DNA of 64,000 nt from Glandiceps talaboti (GCF_964340395.1 NC_135551.1:13677003-13741002), one strand, 5' to 3'; shown: positions 34,471 through 49,314, numbered from the stretch's first letter. Numbers and translations are program-made. The notes: generated by a model from the sequence alone, not told the origin.

Positions 34471-37084
34471 ACTAAGTATTGTGCTGTTACAGTGATGTGT
34501 TATGTTGCCTTGTACCTTTGTGTTGTTACATGGTACAATGTTATGTCATGTTATGTTGACTGTCATATATTGAATTACAATGTACTACATATATGTTGTG
34601 ATTTCACATTGTAATTTTTGAGAGTTCATAGTTATATAACCACTAAGGTATGGTAATGATTTGATTGTGGCTGTCATGCAAAATGGAATTGTGTCATGGT
34701 CTATACTGTTTTATCATGTCAGCATTGTTTTATTAGACTGTGCAATATGTTGTGTCACTCTGCCCTCCCTGGCCCCCTCTCTCTTCTGATGTGAGAGGGG
34801 GTTGACCGATGTGTCAGGGCACCTTGATCATCAATTCATGGTATATACCAAGTTACAAACAACCAAAATTGTACATGTTTTTTTCAAAGACAGCTTTATT
34901 TAAAATCGTATATTGAAATCTCACTATTCATGTATGGTTAAATTATAATCTATGTAATTACTAAGGCATCATGTGATGTCACTTGGTATCTTGACACATC
35001 ACATGACAATCATGACAACCAGACTGTCCTCTGACATGTCACTGACTTGTGACACCATGCAACTAAATCTGCCTTTAAAAAAAAAAATACAATCATTATT
35101 TGGTGACTTGAAAAAAAAAATCAGTTTTTATCATTTTGACCCATGAAAAGAAGGCATTGTGTCTCACACCATGGCACACACTGATCACGCTGATCACAAC
35201 TAAAACATGTGATGGATAGAGTTACGCTGCTATGCCATGTCTAGAGGTCGTTGACCTCTGACAATAGAACAGATAAATGATTCGTGTAGTTACATGGGTA
35301 CTTGTAATATGTAACATAGTGAATAGCGAGTAGGTTTTACCTTCATTTGTCATAAATACAGAAAACTCTTGTATACACAATAGTACATTAAATTGTAATA
35401 AGAGTGCGCTGAGACTTAACTGCAGAAAAAAGAGGGTGGTTTTTTGTGTTTTTATTTTTTGTTAAATTTCGATCTGAGCATAGTATATGATCATTCATAG
35501 TTTAATCAATTAATTCTTACGTTACCTGGTTCATATTGTCACAAGAATTCTATTTTTTTTAAAAACCTGTAAACATAATCCTACTATAAAATATATACAC
35601 TTGAGAAAGTTTTCACAATACTGCATTACCTAATTCAGTAAAAGTGGAACTTTATTCTCTAGGGGTGTCCAAAAGAAATAGGGTAATCATTGGATTTCTT
35701 GGTTGACACCCTGACTTCTGATTCATGTGCCATACATGCTTATTCTCACGTATGCCTGTGGCAGGTTCACCATGAGAATAAATTGACCACATTGTTCTAG
35801 TTTGACCCTCTGGCATTATATAAAATTTGCAATTTCAGGTACAAAGAATTACTGTAAACCTAGATTTAATATTTAAAAAATTAGCCTTTTTTTAGTCTGT
35901 TGTGTGTTCTCAATGACTAATTTTAATTACCAGACTTGTACATTCATTTGTGTTCATGTACAAGAAGGCTTTCTTGTCACTACATTTATTGTGACAATTT
36001 CTGCCCACAGAGTCACCGAGTCAAAAAAAATTTTGGAAAGACAATTTTGACTCTACTACTACTATTTTTCAAAATTTGCTAGTTCACCCAATTTAAAAAT
36101 CAAAAATGGCAGTCAGGATCACTAACTTAAAATTAGTAAGTGTTAGCTGTCCTTCAAGACTATACAGTTAGGCTAGTATAGCCCATAAATTGACAAAGCT
36201 GTTAACTAACTAACTAGAGCACAACTCAGAGAATTCGCTGTCCATCTTGACAAATGTTGTTTATACTTTAATAGTATGTCCTGCCAGATGGCCAAGTGTC
36301 TAGGTTAGTATGTGTAAAGCATAACAAATGAACTTTTTATAGTGCTGTAAAAAACGTGGCCAGCATATGTGTCATTCTGCAAGTCCAATGTTCTATCACC
36401 GTATCGGTAGTAGCATGCACTAATGCATTTTATCTATTTGTGACTTACACAATGCACTGATAAAATGGCTCATTTATATTAAGGTAAAATGATACAGTTG
36501 CTACTATCTGTTACTATCTGTTGGATGTCAGCCAACAAATGTAGTCTATATTTTGTGATGTCAGCATTAATAATGAGACATATGGCTCAGATTGGAACGT
36601 CTTTTCAGGTATCATCAATTTTGTTTCTTGTGAAGAATTCACATTTCATTGTCCTAACTAAAACATGTCATAGCTAATACCATAGAGTGTCGACAGTCGC
36701 TCACCCCTTTTTTGCTACGTTTTATCGAAAACTAAAGTTGCTGCCTTGCTCCGATCTGGAGCAATATTACTATAATCGAATACTGATAATAGCGAGGGCT
36801 GAATGAAGAAAATATTAGAGAATAATATCTAAACATATCAAATCATATATTCAAATATCGCATCAATATTATTATCACAGTGTAAAATTCTATTTAACTT
36901 TTATTATATAATAATACAAATTTGCAATTGATAATTTATCATTCTGTAACAATCAATACTTTGATGGACTATTGATGGAATGTCAAAATAATTAAAATCT
37001 GTAATATACAAAAAAATTAAATTATAAAATCTTAACTGAATATATAAATAAATATATTAAATAAATAAATAAGTAAATAAACAA

Positions 37085-37156
37085 ATAAATAAATACATAC
37101 ATACATACATACATACATACATACATACATACATACATACATACATACATACATAC
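37085..37156. repeat. (ATAC)n microsatellite
   Basis: About 18 uninterrupted tetranucleotide units following an (AAAT)n-like stretch. Confidence 0.95.
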
Positions 37157-37725
37157 AAATATAAACACTTTTTAATGTCATGAATTTTGGATGAAACCAA
37201 ATCAGCTAGAAAATATTTTAATCTTATACTGTCAGTTCACCCTTATAATGTCAACTAAATTCTTCCTTAATGTCATGACATGAACTAACAAATTCAATAG
37301 TAAGCACATTACACACAGCATTGGTTTCTTTCAATTTTGTGGCATTTATATTAGGTTGTGTAAGACATACATATTGTCCCTGGGTGACAAAGACAGTTCT
37401 CCTTTGGGTGCCTTATTAATAGGGGCATCCTGAGGTGGCCAATCCTTACATGTATAATCCAATCAGTGTCTACTTTGTATAACACTGTTGTGTATTAAAC
37501 GCAGCTAGCACTGTCACACTAGCTGTGACTGCAGTGTTATTTTTTCAGTCAGACAACCCACAATATACCAGATTTACTGTATAAATTGTTCAAACTGTGC
37601 AGTAGCTGTGACTCAAGTTTTTCTTGTCCCTTTAAGGGGGAGAAAAGTATAACCACCTAAAACATAAAGTTACAGTGTGCCCTTTTTAAACAAAAGTACT
37701 CATCAAAGACAACAAAGTTATATCA

Positions 37726-37960
37726 GACCCACCCATTTCAACAAAACTGTAACCACCAAAGACCACATATATACCCACCCCTTTCAACAAAACTGTATTA
37801 ACCGGCAAAGACCACATTTATACCTACCCCTTTCAACAAACCTGTAACCACCAAAGACCACATTTATACCCACCCCTTTCAACAAACCTGTAACCACCGA
37901 AGACCACATTTATACCACCCGTTTCTACAAAACTATAACCAGCAAACACCACAAATAAAG
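37726..37960. repeat. Minisatellite, ~46-50-bp unit, about 5 copies
   Basis: Units begin with CCCACCCCTTTCAACAAA and include GTAACCACCAAAGACCACAT. The outer units are more diverged. Confidence 0.9.
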
Positions 37961-38624
37961 TTACACACTATATGTCCCTGACAACAACTTCTCAGCAATG
38001 CATTTAGTGGATAAAACTTATCTCCCAAGGTATGTACAGATGAAATTTAATACAAAATGTAGTATACATATAAAGACAAACACTTCGAGAGATAAGCTCT
38101 GATAACCTATATCGTAAAGTAGGGTCAAAGTGAACAAGTAGCAACAATGTAGGTCACATCCTGGTCACATTTAATCATTCACAGCATGAGACATTTTCTG
38201 CCAATTTTCATGAAGATCTTTACTGTACGCCTACTTCATGAAATTGCTATTTTATTCTCCTCATTCTGATAAGTGCATGCATGGCTGTAAAAATCTTCAC
38301 AAGAACAGACTTTAAGTGTATATACATTTAAGACAGTATGCATGTGCTGGGAATGAGGTGGGTAATGGGTCTGTCAGTGTATATTGGTAGAATGGGGTGT
38401 TTATATCAGTGCTCTTGACCATGGTATTCATGATGTCTCACACCTTTAGATCTTGTATCATCAACACTATGGTTATGAGCACCATCCCTGGGCAGGCAAG
38501 AAATCACATACTACCTTTGCTATCAATTATTATGTACATGTAAGCTTATACACAGGCTCTTTAAAAACAGTCAATATATTTGTAAATTCCAAAGATAGCA
38601 CTATTTGTATTAATAGACAAGGAT

Positions 38625-38626
<2 letters not shown>

Positions 38627-38676
<50 letters not shown>
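38627..38676. repeat. (CA)n(TA)n microsatellite
   Basis: Dinucleotide tract on the left of the palindromic element at 38735-38878. A second (TA)n lies on its right at about 38884-38923. Confidence 0.95.
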
Positions 38677-38734
38677 CTCGGTGAGTATCAATCTGCTAAG
38701 ACAGTGCTCTATACCGCAGTGGCAGAGCGTAATA

Positions 38735-38878
38735 GTTTTGGTAGTACTGGAACTCTTTCTTGGTTGTAACTCGGAGTTTCATGCATGGTGTGATCATCAG
38801 ACAACTCGTTGTCTGATGATCGCACCATGCGTGAAACTCCGAGTTACAACCAAGAAAGAGTTCCAGTACTACCAAAAC
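38735..38878. mobile_element. Palindromic hammerhead-bearing element between (TA)n tracts
   Basis: 144-base near-perfect inverted repeat (arms about 70 bases, from GTTTTGGTAGTACTGG) with (TA)n on both sides. Each arm carries a hammerhead-like core (intact in the right arm, decayed in the left). Penelope-like retroelements and animal retrozymes carry type I hammerheads and some insert at (TA)n, so a remnant of such an element is inferred. Confidence 0.65.
38808..38850 (+). ncRNA. Hammerhead ribozyme motif (type I), locus 1
   Basis: Stem I GTTGT/ACAAC (38808-38812 with 38846-38850), core CTGATGA (38813-38819), stem II CGCA-CCA-TGCG (38821-38831, after a U-U pair), core GAA (38833-38835), stem III ACT-CCG-AGT (38836-38844) and cleavage-site base T at 38845. 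All conserved core positions are present. The very short stem III is typical of retroelement hammerheads. The U-U pair next to the core may weaken activity. Confidence 0.6.
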
Positions 38879-38929
<51 letters not shown>

Positions 38930-41859
38930 GACATATATACACTCCCTACATTTTCTATATGTATATCATTGTCAAATCTAAGCTTATAATCTCATCCTTT
39001 TATCAGACTATGCTGTTCTTTCTTTACCTTTCTTCTCTAGAAAGAAATGAAAGCTTAAAAATTTTAGAATTAAGAACCTATAGACACAATTATGATGTCC
39101 TGTTTCTAGATAAATTGTCTTGTCAGTCAGCCCTCTCTGTGAAGTGGAAGCTGATATTAGTTGGCGACACATACCTTATATCTTACAGACAAGATGTATA
39201 CTGATATTGTTTCTATGACAACTATTGTATGCAGTGTAAATACTGTCTGTCTGACAATTCCTACATTGGACAAAGAATATGTTATTTACTTTTAATACTG
39301 CTGCTACATTTATATGGTTTACATTCTGAAATGCATTGTTGTAGAAATTGTGAACTTTTCTCGATTAATTGCCCTATACCCGGTGCATAAAGAGAATGTC
39401 CAAATTTACATTCACAACTAACACGTGTGTGCATGCCTACGACTTGTTAGTCTGGATGTAAACCCGTAATGATATACTGTATAGGGACTAGACTTAGGTG
39501 ACTTGTTGTCCAGACATAGAATGTACACCCCCTGTTGTTTAAATATCTATAGGCATACATGGTACATGTACAATGTGTATTATCAGAAATAAGCATGTAC
39601 AGCTGTCTAAGTGCAGTAATTGTCATTTGCATGGTGATCAAATGTATTTTATGACAGCCACATTCAGCTGGTGAAATCAACAAAAAAAATGCAAAGTTAT
39701 CTTAAAATAATGAGTACATAAATAATACTCACAGGTGAAAAATCAATACTCAAAAAAGAAAATTAATATAGTCAGTAACTTGAACAAAGCAGGTTTAATA
39801 CTGGTATTATCACAATTTCTTTTTTCCCCTGTGATCTACTCTAGAAATTAACACCTGCATTGACACACTTTGTATTTGTCAAGATGAAGAGATTGTGGTA
39901 TACAAATATGTGATGTCATTGGGAGAGGTTTTCTCAACAACCCTTGCTGGAAATCCCCAAAGTCGATGAACACAGTATGCAGTACACAGTATATACTAAG
40001 AGCAGTGTAGGGAAGGCTTCAATACAAGATTTCAAAATTGCACAAAGTGATATTGTATGATATCACCTGTAATTTTTATTTAAATGTACATTGCATTCAG
40101 TTAGGAGCAGCAATCAATACACATGGACTAAAAGCAGGAAATGTACTTTATTAAAGTCTGACTTTTTTACTTAAGGCATATTTGCTCACCGAATCATCAG
40201 TTTGCTCATAATGCCAGGCTGTATTACAAAGTTCTACATTGTCTAGTCACAAAGGTTAAAGGTTACATACATGTATATATACACAAGTCATATCATAACA
40301 GTGTAACTCATATCCCTGTTTTATCTTCAAATTCCTGCATGAGTAACATACATTGGCCTGTAGGAGAGTTAGTCTGCAGTATGGAACACATCCATGGACA
40401 AGCATTATTAGTTTGTTTATTTATTTAATTGACATACACATTCCTTTTAATCACATCTTATTTATTCCAAATTTCTCTAATATATAGATTGGTATCTATG
40501 GCACCTGCATCACTTAAAAGAAGTTCCAGACTACACCATGTGCAATACTTTTAATTAACTCATTGCCGATCTGGATTAGAAGAGGCCTGGAGAGAGGTAT
40601 TATGGGAAATAAACACTGATAGGAGCTTCTCTGTGTTCACACAGCTGGCCACAGTGTTGTGTTTTTCAAGAAGTGCGCAGCTTCAAGACTGTAAGCGTAC
40701 ATCGTGCTGGTCCTCCTTCACTCACTTACTCTAAGTGAAAAGGGTTGACCGATGCACGAGGGTGTCCCGTCACAGCATACATGTACCTTACTGAAGCTCC
40801 TAATATTGTTTATTTCCCACCATGCCTTACCCGTCTACAGGATGCAGGCCTTACAACTGTTAAACCAGATTTGCCTAAACCTCTACATCAGAGAGGTCAC
40901 ACAGTGCAGGTTGGCGAAAGTGATTTATCTGTAAGTTTTAAGAAATGCAGATAACATCAGCCCTGTCTTTGTAATAATATCCTAAATTGTAACTTGATGG
41001 AATACATGCAGGTATCTTCAACACATACGAAATGTAGCCTGATAGTGATAGTCTGCAGGTATGTGACTGTGCAAGGTTGGATCTGTGATTCTGCAATGCC
41101 CAATCTAACCAATCCTTCATCCTCCTGTACATTAAGTAATGTTGACCCATTAGTCACAGATCCAGCCATTAGATAAATATAGATGAAGTATTAATGATTA
41201 ATGGCATGCATTTAGTGATAAGTTTGGGCTCTTGCTTCATTTTTTTTTTCTTCAATTATTTCATTTAGCTTTCCTTTCATTTTTCGTATTATTTTATTTT
41301 GTTTGTGTTATTGATCATTTTAAACTTTTTTTCTGTGTGTGAGGGTGGATGGGGAGAGATGTCCATGACTACATGTATTTCTGAAAAGATCTGATACATG
41401 ATCATATTTATTCTATTTTCCACTTGACTGGTTTCCTGTGAACTTGACGACCATACCCAGAGGAAAGGGAAGGTCAACAGCTAGACCACAGTATAGTAAG
41501 CTAGATCGTATTACTTTCCTGACTTGATGCTGAAAGACCCCCAGCAGAAAATAGAGCAAGTACACACAAGAATGGTTATATGTAAAATAGTTAGGAAGTG
41601 CAGTTTGTAGTCATGTAAGTACATATCACCTGATGTTAAGTTAATATATGTTAATCACGTTTTCACATACAGAAAGCAACAGCTGTTCCCAAATACATTG
41701 ATTATTTTTCACAAAGGATTATTATTTTTTAGTTTATAATATAACATATAAAGATCAAGATTAACATAATTTTAATAATTCTTAACTTTTTTCAAACATT
41801 CCTACCTTGTGTATATATGACTATTAAGTCACTAAGTAAGTGAATTTAAGAAAGCAAAG

Positions 41860-43250
41860 CATAGTATTATAAGTAAACTAAAGTCTATCAAAACTAAGTC
41901 TGATCTGAACTGAACTATACAAAAAACTACATTAGCTAATTTGTGTGTTTAGAGATCCACTGAGTTAAGTTTTGTTAAATTTTATACCATCCCCTTCTCT
42001 GTTGCTTTTTTTTTTTTAATATTATGAAGTAAACTACCCTGAACTCGGTGAATGAAACAAAAGTACTCCAAACTACACTAAACCAAGCCAAAATCTACAT
42101 TACAGCCCACACTACACTACACTACACTATCCTAAACTGCACTACACTTCAGTACATTGCATTACATTACACACTACATTAAACTTAGTCTAATGAACCC
42201 AAAAAGCCAAACTTTTACAAGACAATTACTTAAACTAAACAATTACATTAGGAAAAAAACAGAAAAGAAAAGAAAAATAGAATAGAAATGAGAAAAGGAC
42301 AGCTACAGCATTGCAAATTAATGTTATATGCTGACATTTACAAAAAAAAATAATGTCATTTTTCAAAAAAGGACATACACACACAAAAAAGAGATACATA
42401 TCACAGTAAAACATCATTTAAGATATTCCAATATTTTCTGTCTGATACTTCCCAATTCTCTTCCCTGTAAATTCCTGCTTAGAGAATGTTACATGTGCTG
42501 ATATTGGTGATGTCTACCATTGCCAATCCACGGAGAGCAGATAAACCTAGCTGTGTACATGAAGTAAATACCACATGACTAATTACATCAAACTCCTTAA
42601 TACTGTACACACTTACAAATGTAGTTATTAGAGTGCAGTATCTCTACTCTATCTATTTAAAGTATAGATAACGTTTGTTTGGGGGATTTTTTTTACTTGC
42701 AAAGTATGGTAAACAGAATAAATAGAAAGCTAAAAATGAATTTTTTTTACTGCTAATAATAGTGTTGTTATTAAGGGTTGTATAATGCAATTAAAATACT
42801 ACATTGTACTACAGTTCCATGGGTTGTTTACCACATAGTCTGATTGCAATCATGCCATGTAGTGAATGGCTATTTATTCACTATATTACCATTACCATTG
42901 TCTTGTCTTTTGTGTTGCATGTTCACATTTTGATCTTGGCCCCTACCCTTGAACATGTAATACCAAGCAGGGACAATACATTGTCAAGCAAAAAACAAAG
43001 GCAATGGCAAATAGTGAATGACATGATTGCATTTTAATGAGATTGGTTAACTGCAATGCCACACTAAATGTCTATAGCCTGTTTACAGTATACTCCCAGT
43101 CTCTCAAGAGAGATTACACAGAATATACCATAAGCATCATAAACGGGGCACGAAATCTGTTATGGAAATCTATGCAAGTTTTACTAGATTACACTCTTCT
43201 ATTACTTGGACCCTCCCCCTCAAATAAAAACTCAGAAAAAAAAAAGTTTA
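41860..43250. repeat. Tandem duplication, unit 1
   Basis: Matches 43260-44580 in order. Shared landmarks include CTTCCCAATTCTCTTCCC, GAGTGCAGTATCTCTACTC and GATTGCAATCATGCCATGTA. No ORF of note; the content is non-coding intron DNA with (ACTA)-rich stretches. Confidence 0.85.
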
Positions 43251-43259
43251 CACAAAATA

Positions 43260-44580
43260 TTTACATTACAAAAAATATAGTAAAGTAAACTAAAGTCCAT
43301 CAAAACTATGTCTGGTCTAAATGTGACTAAAATTACATTAGCTAGTTTGTGCGTATTTAGGCACTCCTTAAAGAGAGTTTTCTTGAAAATAGTATATCCA
43401 TGCTCCAGTGTCCTTATCTCTTAATTGTTTGTTTTTCTTTATGACATCAGTAAACTAAACTCCAAACTACTAGTAAGTTAATAATCTAAACTGCACTAAA
43501 ACAAGCCAAAAGGTAAAGTAAAGTAAACTAAACTAAATGAAACTAAACTACACTAAACTAAACTAAGCTAAATTACACTACACTAGTTGAACCCAACAAG
43601 TCAAAATTATGTTTACTCAAATAATTAAATTAATCTATTATAGTTATATAGAGAAAAACAAAGAAAAATCCCAAACAGAATAAAGATAGAAAAAATAACT
43701 ACTAGAGTGGCATCAGAAACTAATGTTATATGCTGATTTTTTTTCACATATATTAGGATAATACATTATCACAGTAAAATGTCAATGAAGGTCTCCCAAT
43801 ATTTGCTGTCTTGATACTTCCCAATTCTCTTCCCTGTAAATAATCTGTTTGAAAATCAGGTCTTGCAAGCCACATTTAATCCTGTATAGTAGATAGACCC
43901 AGAGATAGACCTCTATCTGTGTATATGAAGTACATGTAAATACTACAAGACTATACAAATATTACTACCTGTACAATTACATTAAACTCCTTAACACTGT
44001 ATACACATACATATGTACTTATTAGAGTGCAGTATCTCTACTCTATCTATTGAAATATAGATAACTTATTGTCATTTTTTTGTTTTTTGGTTGTTTGGGG
44101 GATAGTTTGTTTTTTCATGTGCAAATTATGGTAAAAAAATCAACAGCAAAAATGAGTTTTTACTTGTAATACATAGTGTTGTTATTAAGGTTTGTATAAT
44201 GCATTTAAAATGCTCCTCGAGTTCCCTGGGTTGTTTATCGCACAATCTGATTGCAATCACGCCATGTAGTGAATGGCTATTTATTCACTGTTACCATTAC
44301 CATTATTTTGTCTTTTGTGGTGCATGTTCACATTTTGATCTTGGTCCCTGCCCTTGAACATGTAATACCAATTGCAAGCAAGGACAATACAAGTAAAAAA
44401 CAAAGGTAATTGCTAAAATAGTGAATGACATTGCATTTTAGTTAGATTTGGTTTACTGCACTGCAATTTACCTCACTATTAAAATCTATGGTTATCATTA
44501 TGGATATCTATATGAGTTTTACTAGATTTCTATTGCTTGGATTGCTCACCCCCCCCCCCCCCCACACACACACACAATAA
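43260..44580. repeat. Tandem duplication, unit 2
   Basis: Second unit, diverged by substitutions and indels. It ends in a C-tract/CA-tract at about 44549-44576. Confidence 0.85.
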
Positions 44581-44850
44581 AAATAGTATTAATATATGTG
44601 TTTGTTTGTTTGTTTGTGTGTTGACTGTTTCTTTTAGTCTCTAACTTGAGATAAACATTTCAAGATAAACAAGGTGTGCCCATTACAATATCTATATGTA
44701 AACATATATTTACATATCAGGGGGTGTGTCAGGGGAAGAAGCCACTGATGATAAACAGAATCAATGCTATCTGCTCAAGTGGGTATTAAGGGGGGTGTGT
44801 CGAGGGAAACTATGAAAGCCAACAACTTCATTTTAGGGGGTGTGTCTCAT

Positions 44851-45032
44851 TGTTTATTTGATTGGATCAGGTGATTTTCTTATACTAATAAATCCTAATA
44901 TAAATAGCCTAAGAATGTTTACTATTAGATGTCACCTGATGCTACAGTCACAGTATAAAAACACAGTCATCAAGGACAACTAACTTAAGAGCCATTAAGA
45001 TAAAGTAAGACTATTGTTAGTCTGGCTATGTG
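44851..45032. repeat. Inverted repeat partner (with 49315-49495)
   Basis: About 180 bases. The reverse complement is found at 49315-49495, with words such as ATCAGGTGATTTTCTTATAC and TAGTCTGGCTATGTGT. Confidence 0.85.
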
Positions 45033-45234
45033 TTTAATATATGAGAGGTGAATATACCAGTATGTATGTGTGTGTGTATTTATGTATGTATGAATGTATA
45101 TGTGCATCTGACTGTATGTATGTATGTATGTATGTGTGTATGTATGTACATATGTATGTATACATGTATGTGTGTATGTATGTATGTATGTAAATATATA
45201 TATTATATATTAGTTATATATATATAGGTGTGTG

Positions 45235-45550
<316 letters not shown>

Positions 45551-46398
45551 CATATACAATGTATATGTATAAGCATGTATATCTGACATATCTCAAGTTT
45601 CAACAGGTGTAAAATCGATAATGGGGAGTTATGTATTTACATATCAGACACAGTGACGGTCAATGATGACATATATGGTTTTAACAGGTGTAGGAATCAA
45701 TAATGCACTCAAAAAGTCTGTTGAATATTATCACAGCCTAATTTGGAGGGTTTTCAATACCACAACAATTTATTTGTTGTTTTACTTTGAAGTTGTACAT
45801 TTTTACCTATACTGTACTACATTATTGATTTGTTTATTGATATATTTTTTTTTTACTTTTTCTCTAATTTTAAAGTTTGTTTTTAACCTGTTGATTTATT
45901 TTTTTGTTAATTTCAGCTTGTTTCTCAAGTTCCCCTAGTCTGCTGAACTCCATGAGATATACCACTTTGACTGAAAATTGTACATATAGTAATTAAAGTC
46001 TGGTCTGATTGAATGCTTAATAATTTTGTGAATTAATCAACCAATTAAGCAATCAAAGAAATTGTATACATGTAGTGTGAAAATCCAATATGACGAACTA
46101 TTGTTTGGGAGAATACAGCAAGACATTGATGTAAAATTTAGAAAGCGCTTTTAAAATAGATATGTTTTGTTGAATTTATCATCAGTGGATGATGAACGTA
46201 GTTCAAATGATAGAACTTCTTAAAGGCCAAGATTTCAATCCCACATTCTCACATTAGTGTTATCTTATCATTGATGAAGTCATAAGGAATCTACATAGGA
46301 TCATTCTTGTGTTCTGGACCAACTTTTTTCTATAGCTTTACCAGACCTTTTTTTTATACACTCCTGTGTTCTAATCCTCATTGGAAGTGGGTCTTTAA

Positions 46399-46729
46399 AG
46401 TGGCCATATGGATGAGAATTGGGTGTTTATTTTGGATATATAATTTACAAAATTTTATTGTGGCTTGTTACTTGAAAAATCAGCGTGAAACCATGAACAT
46501 CGACAAACTCTGTCTTTGAAATGCAATACACTGCGAAAAGCTAAAAGATGTGTGTAAAAATGTTTTTACACATTTCTTTATCTTTTGCACTGTATTATAT
46601 ACAAATACAGACTTGGCATATGTTGTTTCACATGATTTTTTTCAAGTTGGAAGGAATGATAAAATTGTTTTGTATTTTGTAAACTAAAAATTTAAAAGAA
46701 ATACCCAATTCTCATCCATATGACCACTT
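46399..46729. mobile_element. Palindromic MITE with TTAA target, copy 2
   Basis: Same termini as 29309-29654 (AGTGGCCATATGGATGAG and complement), flanked by TTAA at 46395-46398 and 46730-46733. The arms have diverged more than in copy 1. Confidence 0.85.
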
Positions 46730-47118
46730 TTAAGACATGTAGATATCTAGAAAAAAGAGTATTTTCATACTTTGGTTCACCTTGGGTAGAGAAAGTGAAA
46801 GGACCTCATCTTAAAAGTATACGTACTCATGGCCTTAGGCGACATGTCAGTGATATAAATCAGACATAACAAACCACCCCATCATTCATGTTACATACTT
46901 GACAAGGTGGAGAGGTTCATGGTCAGTTTAAACCCATTACTTTCATGTGTTTGAAAAGGTTCACAACATTTTACAGATAATAAGAGCACAGCGCAGTATA
47001 AAGAACGTAACATTTGAAAAGAATTTAACCTTGCTTTTGTTTCTAGACTTTAGATGTCAGAACTTCTTTGTCCATTTCTAGTAGCAGCTCTTTAACCATG
47101 GATGTCCAAATTTTAATA

Positions 47119-47120
47119 CA

Positions 47121-47151
<31 letters not shown>

Positions 47152-47308
47152 GTACATACATACATACATACATGCATGCATACATTCATACAGACAGACA
47201 GACAGACATACGGTACATACATACATACATACATACATGCATACACACACACATACATGCATGCATGCACGCACGCTTGCACACATACATACATACATAC
47301 ATACATTT
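47119..47308. repeat. (ATAC)n-rich compound microsatellite
   Basis: ATAC units interrupted by ATGC, CAGA and CACA blocks. It produces spurious Cys-Met-Tyr-Val and His-Thr-Tyr frames. Confidence 0.95.
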
Positions 47309-47639
47309 CATAGCAAAAAGGGGGGCAATAAAAATAGGTGTCTGCAAGTATTCTGTATCATGAAAGAAATGTTGGGATCAAGATGGTGTAAAGATAAACA
47401 GTGGATGACAGCTGGTATCTTTTTTCTCCTTCTGTTTAACAGCTACGTTTTATGGTGAAACTTGCCAGGACCCACTCATACAGAGCATTTTGTCTTCAAG
47501 GCACCTTGGAACAGGACAGCATTGACTCTATGACATGATGAAACTTAAGAAATAATATTACTATGAGCATAAACACCTGTTGAATTAGAACCACAGACAA
47601 ATTAAAAAGACACTCCCAGATGAAAGTGGCATGAACAAC

Positions 47640-48540
47640 TGTATGAAGGTCATGAATGTTATTAACCTGAGATCAAGTAGGTAAAAACAATAGATATATA
47701 ATTTCTATTATGACATCACAAGAGGTTCTCCCATAAAGCCTTGCAGGAAATGCCCACAAAAAAAGGCTGAACACATGTCAAGCGCAGTAGGGCTTCTTTA
47801 GAAGATTTCAACGTTGTGTAAGTTATTGAGGTGCTCTGTGTTATCAAAATCATACACACGTTGATATCAATAATTAATTGAAATGTGGTAAGGCAGAAAT
47901 AAACCTGACTTCACCTTCCTTTTAAGTGAATAGCAGTAATCAATACTAAAGACAGAAATAAGTTTGACTGGACTCAGTTATCCTGCAATACCACTTATAT
48001 ACTAGTATATCATTACTTTCCTGCTCGAATATTTTCGAAAAACATCTTTTTGAAACTTCGTTTTAGACGTCAGCTTTCAAATCATGAGCTGTTTTTTGAA
48101 AAATAACAAGTGCGAATGGGTCAGTCTAACCAGACTATCGGGAGCAAAACATTTCCTTCACTCTTAGAAAACTAACAGAGCGGTAAAAGAATCAGTTCAC
48201 AAATACAGACATTTTCTTTTGTCATTAAACACAAAACAAGTGAAGCCAGACGTCATCAGATTTTGAAATCAGACGAGCGCATAAAAAAACCTCACCACAA
48301 AGGTTTATGAACAATATATGCTACTTTTATTTGAGTACTGAGGGTTGTTTACCACCTTCTGAAAATTTTCCATTAACGGCTGACCGACCCTGATGTCACG
48401 TACCTTACCTATTGTATGTAAATGTGGTACCTATAGATGAAAGTGGCATAAACATCTAAACGAATGTCATACATGTCATTAACCTTAATGAGATCAAGTA
48501 GGTAAAAACAATAGATATAATATTTCTATTATGCTCTCAG
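47640..48540. repeat. Pair of short direct repeats
   Basis: The word GATCAAGTAGGTAAAAACAA with its flanks occurs at about 47671 and 48491. Nearby 47710-47830 resembles 39900-40060. Probably dispersed repeats of unknown class. Confidence 0.5.
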
Positions 48541-49314
48541 ATTTAATTCTTTTGTTTTTTCAATGCATTTTGATCATCGATTTCAATATTTCTAGCTAGT
48601 GCAATCAACAATTAAATTGTCCACACTGATTGTAGTACTTAATATACATATCCTGGATATGGGTCAAATTTTATCTGACACTATTTTCATTGAGCAAATA
48701 CTTATTTCCAGAAATGTCACCTAAGATGTATCATTATGTTGTTTTGTGCGTAGAAATTAGGATAAAATTTCCACATGGCAACAAAAGGGTTGCTTATAAA
48801 TGCACATTTTTTATATGATGATCTTCACCCCAACAACAGTTTTTGCTATACCATGCATGCATGAGCCATTCAGAACAAAAAATATGAAATATAATTATAT
48901 AATGCGTGTCTATGTCACAACAACGCGCATCTATGTCACTGGTTCTGCTGTGTTTGAAATATGAGTCAAAACGTTCAAAATTACCATTACTTTCCCCAAT
49001 TTTTCTTTGATGTTACTGGCGCTGGTATAATTATATTATTCTCCAATATTTTCATTCAGCCTTAAAATACTCATGACCTAAGGGCTGTCACTACTTGTAT
49101 TTTCCTTGGCTGAACGAAGAAAAATATTGGGGAATAACATCCAATTATGCACCCATAAATGTTATGTTATCAAATCAAAATGTGATACAACAATTGAATT
49201 GTCATGATTAGTAGTGATGTTTCAGTGAGTAAAATAACTAATTTTTTTCAGATAAAACACAAATATCTGAGAAATGTTCAGATGTTCTTCTAAAAGCAAG
49301 TCACCTCTGATATC

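Noticed and set aside
37085-37156. Regular repeat that might look like a CRISPR array
   Set aside because: Simple (ATAC)n microsatellite without spacers; the genome is eukaryotic.
38453-39204. Frames of 131-178 codons with Tyr-Ile repeats on the + strand
   Set aside because: They run through the CA/TA microsatellites and the palindromic element; no protein features.
47043-47458. Cys-Met-Tyr-Val and His-Thr-Tyr repeat frames
   Set aside because: Translations of the (ATAC)n compound microsatellite; the same applies to 59442-59674.
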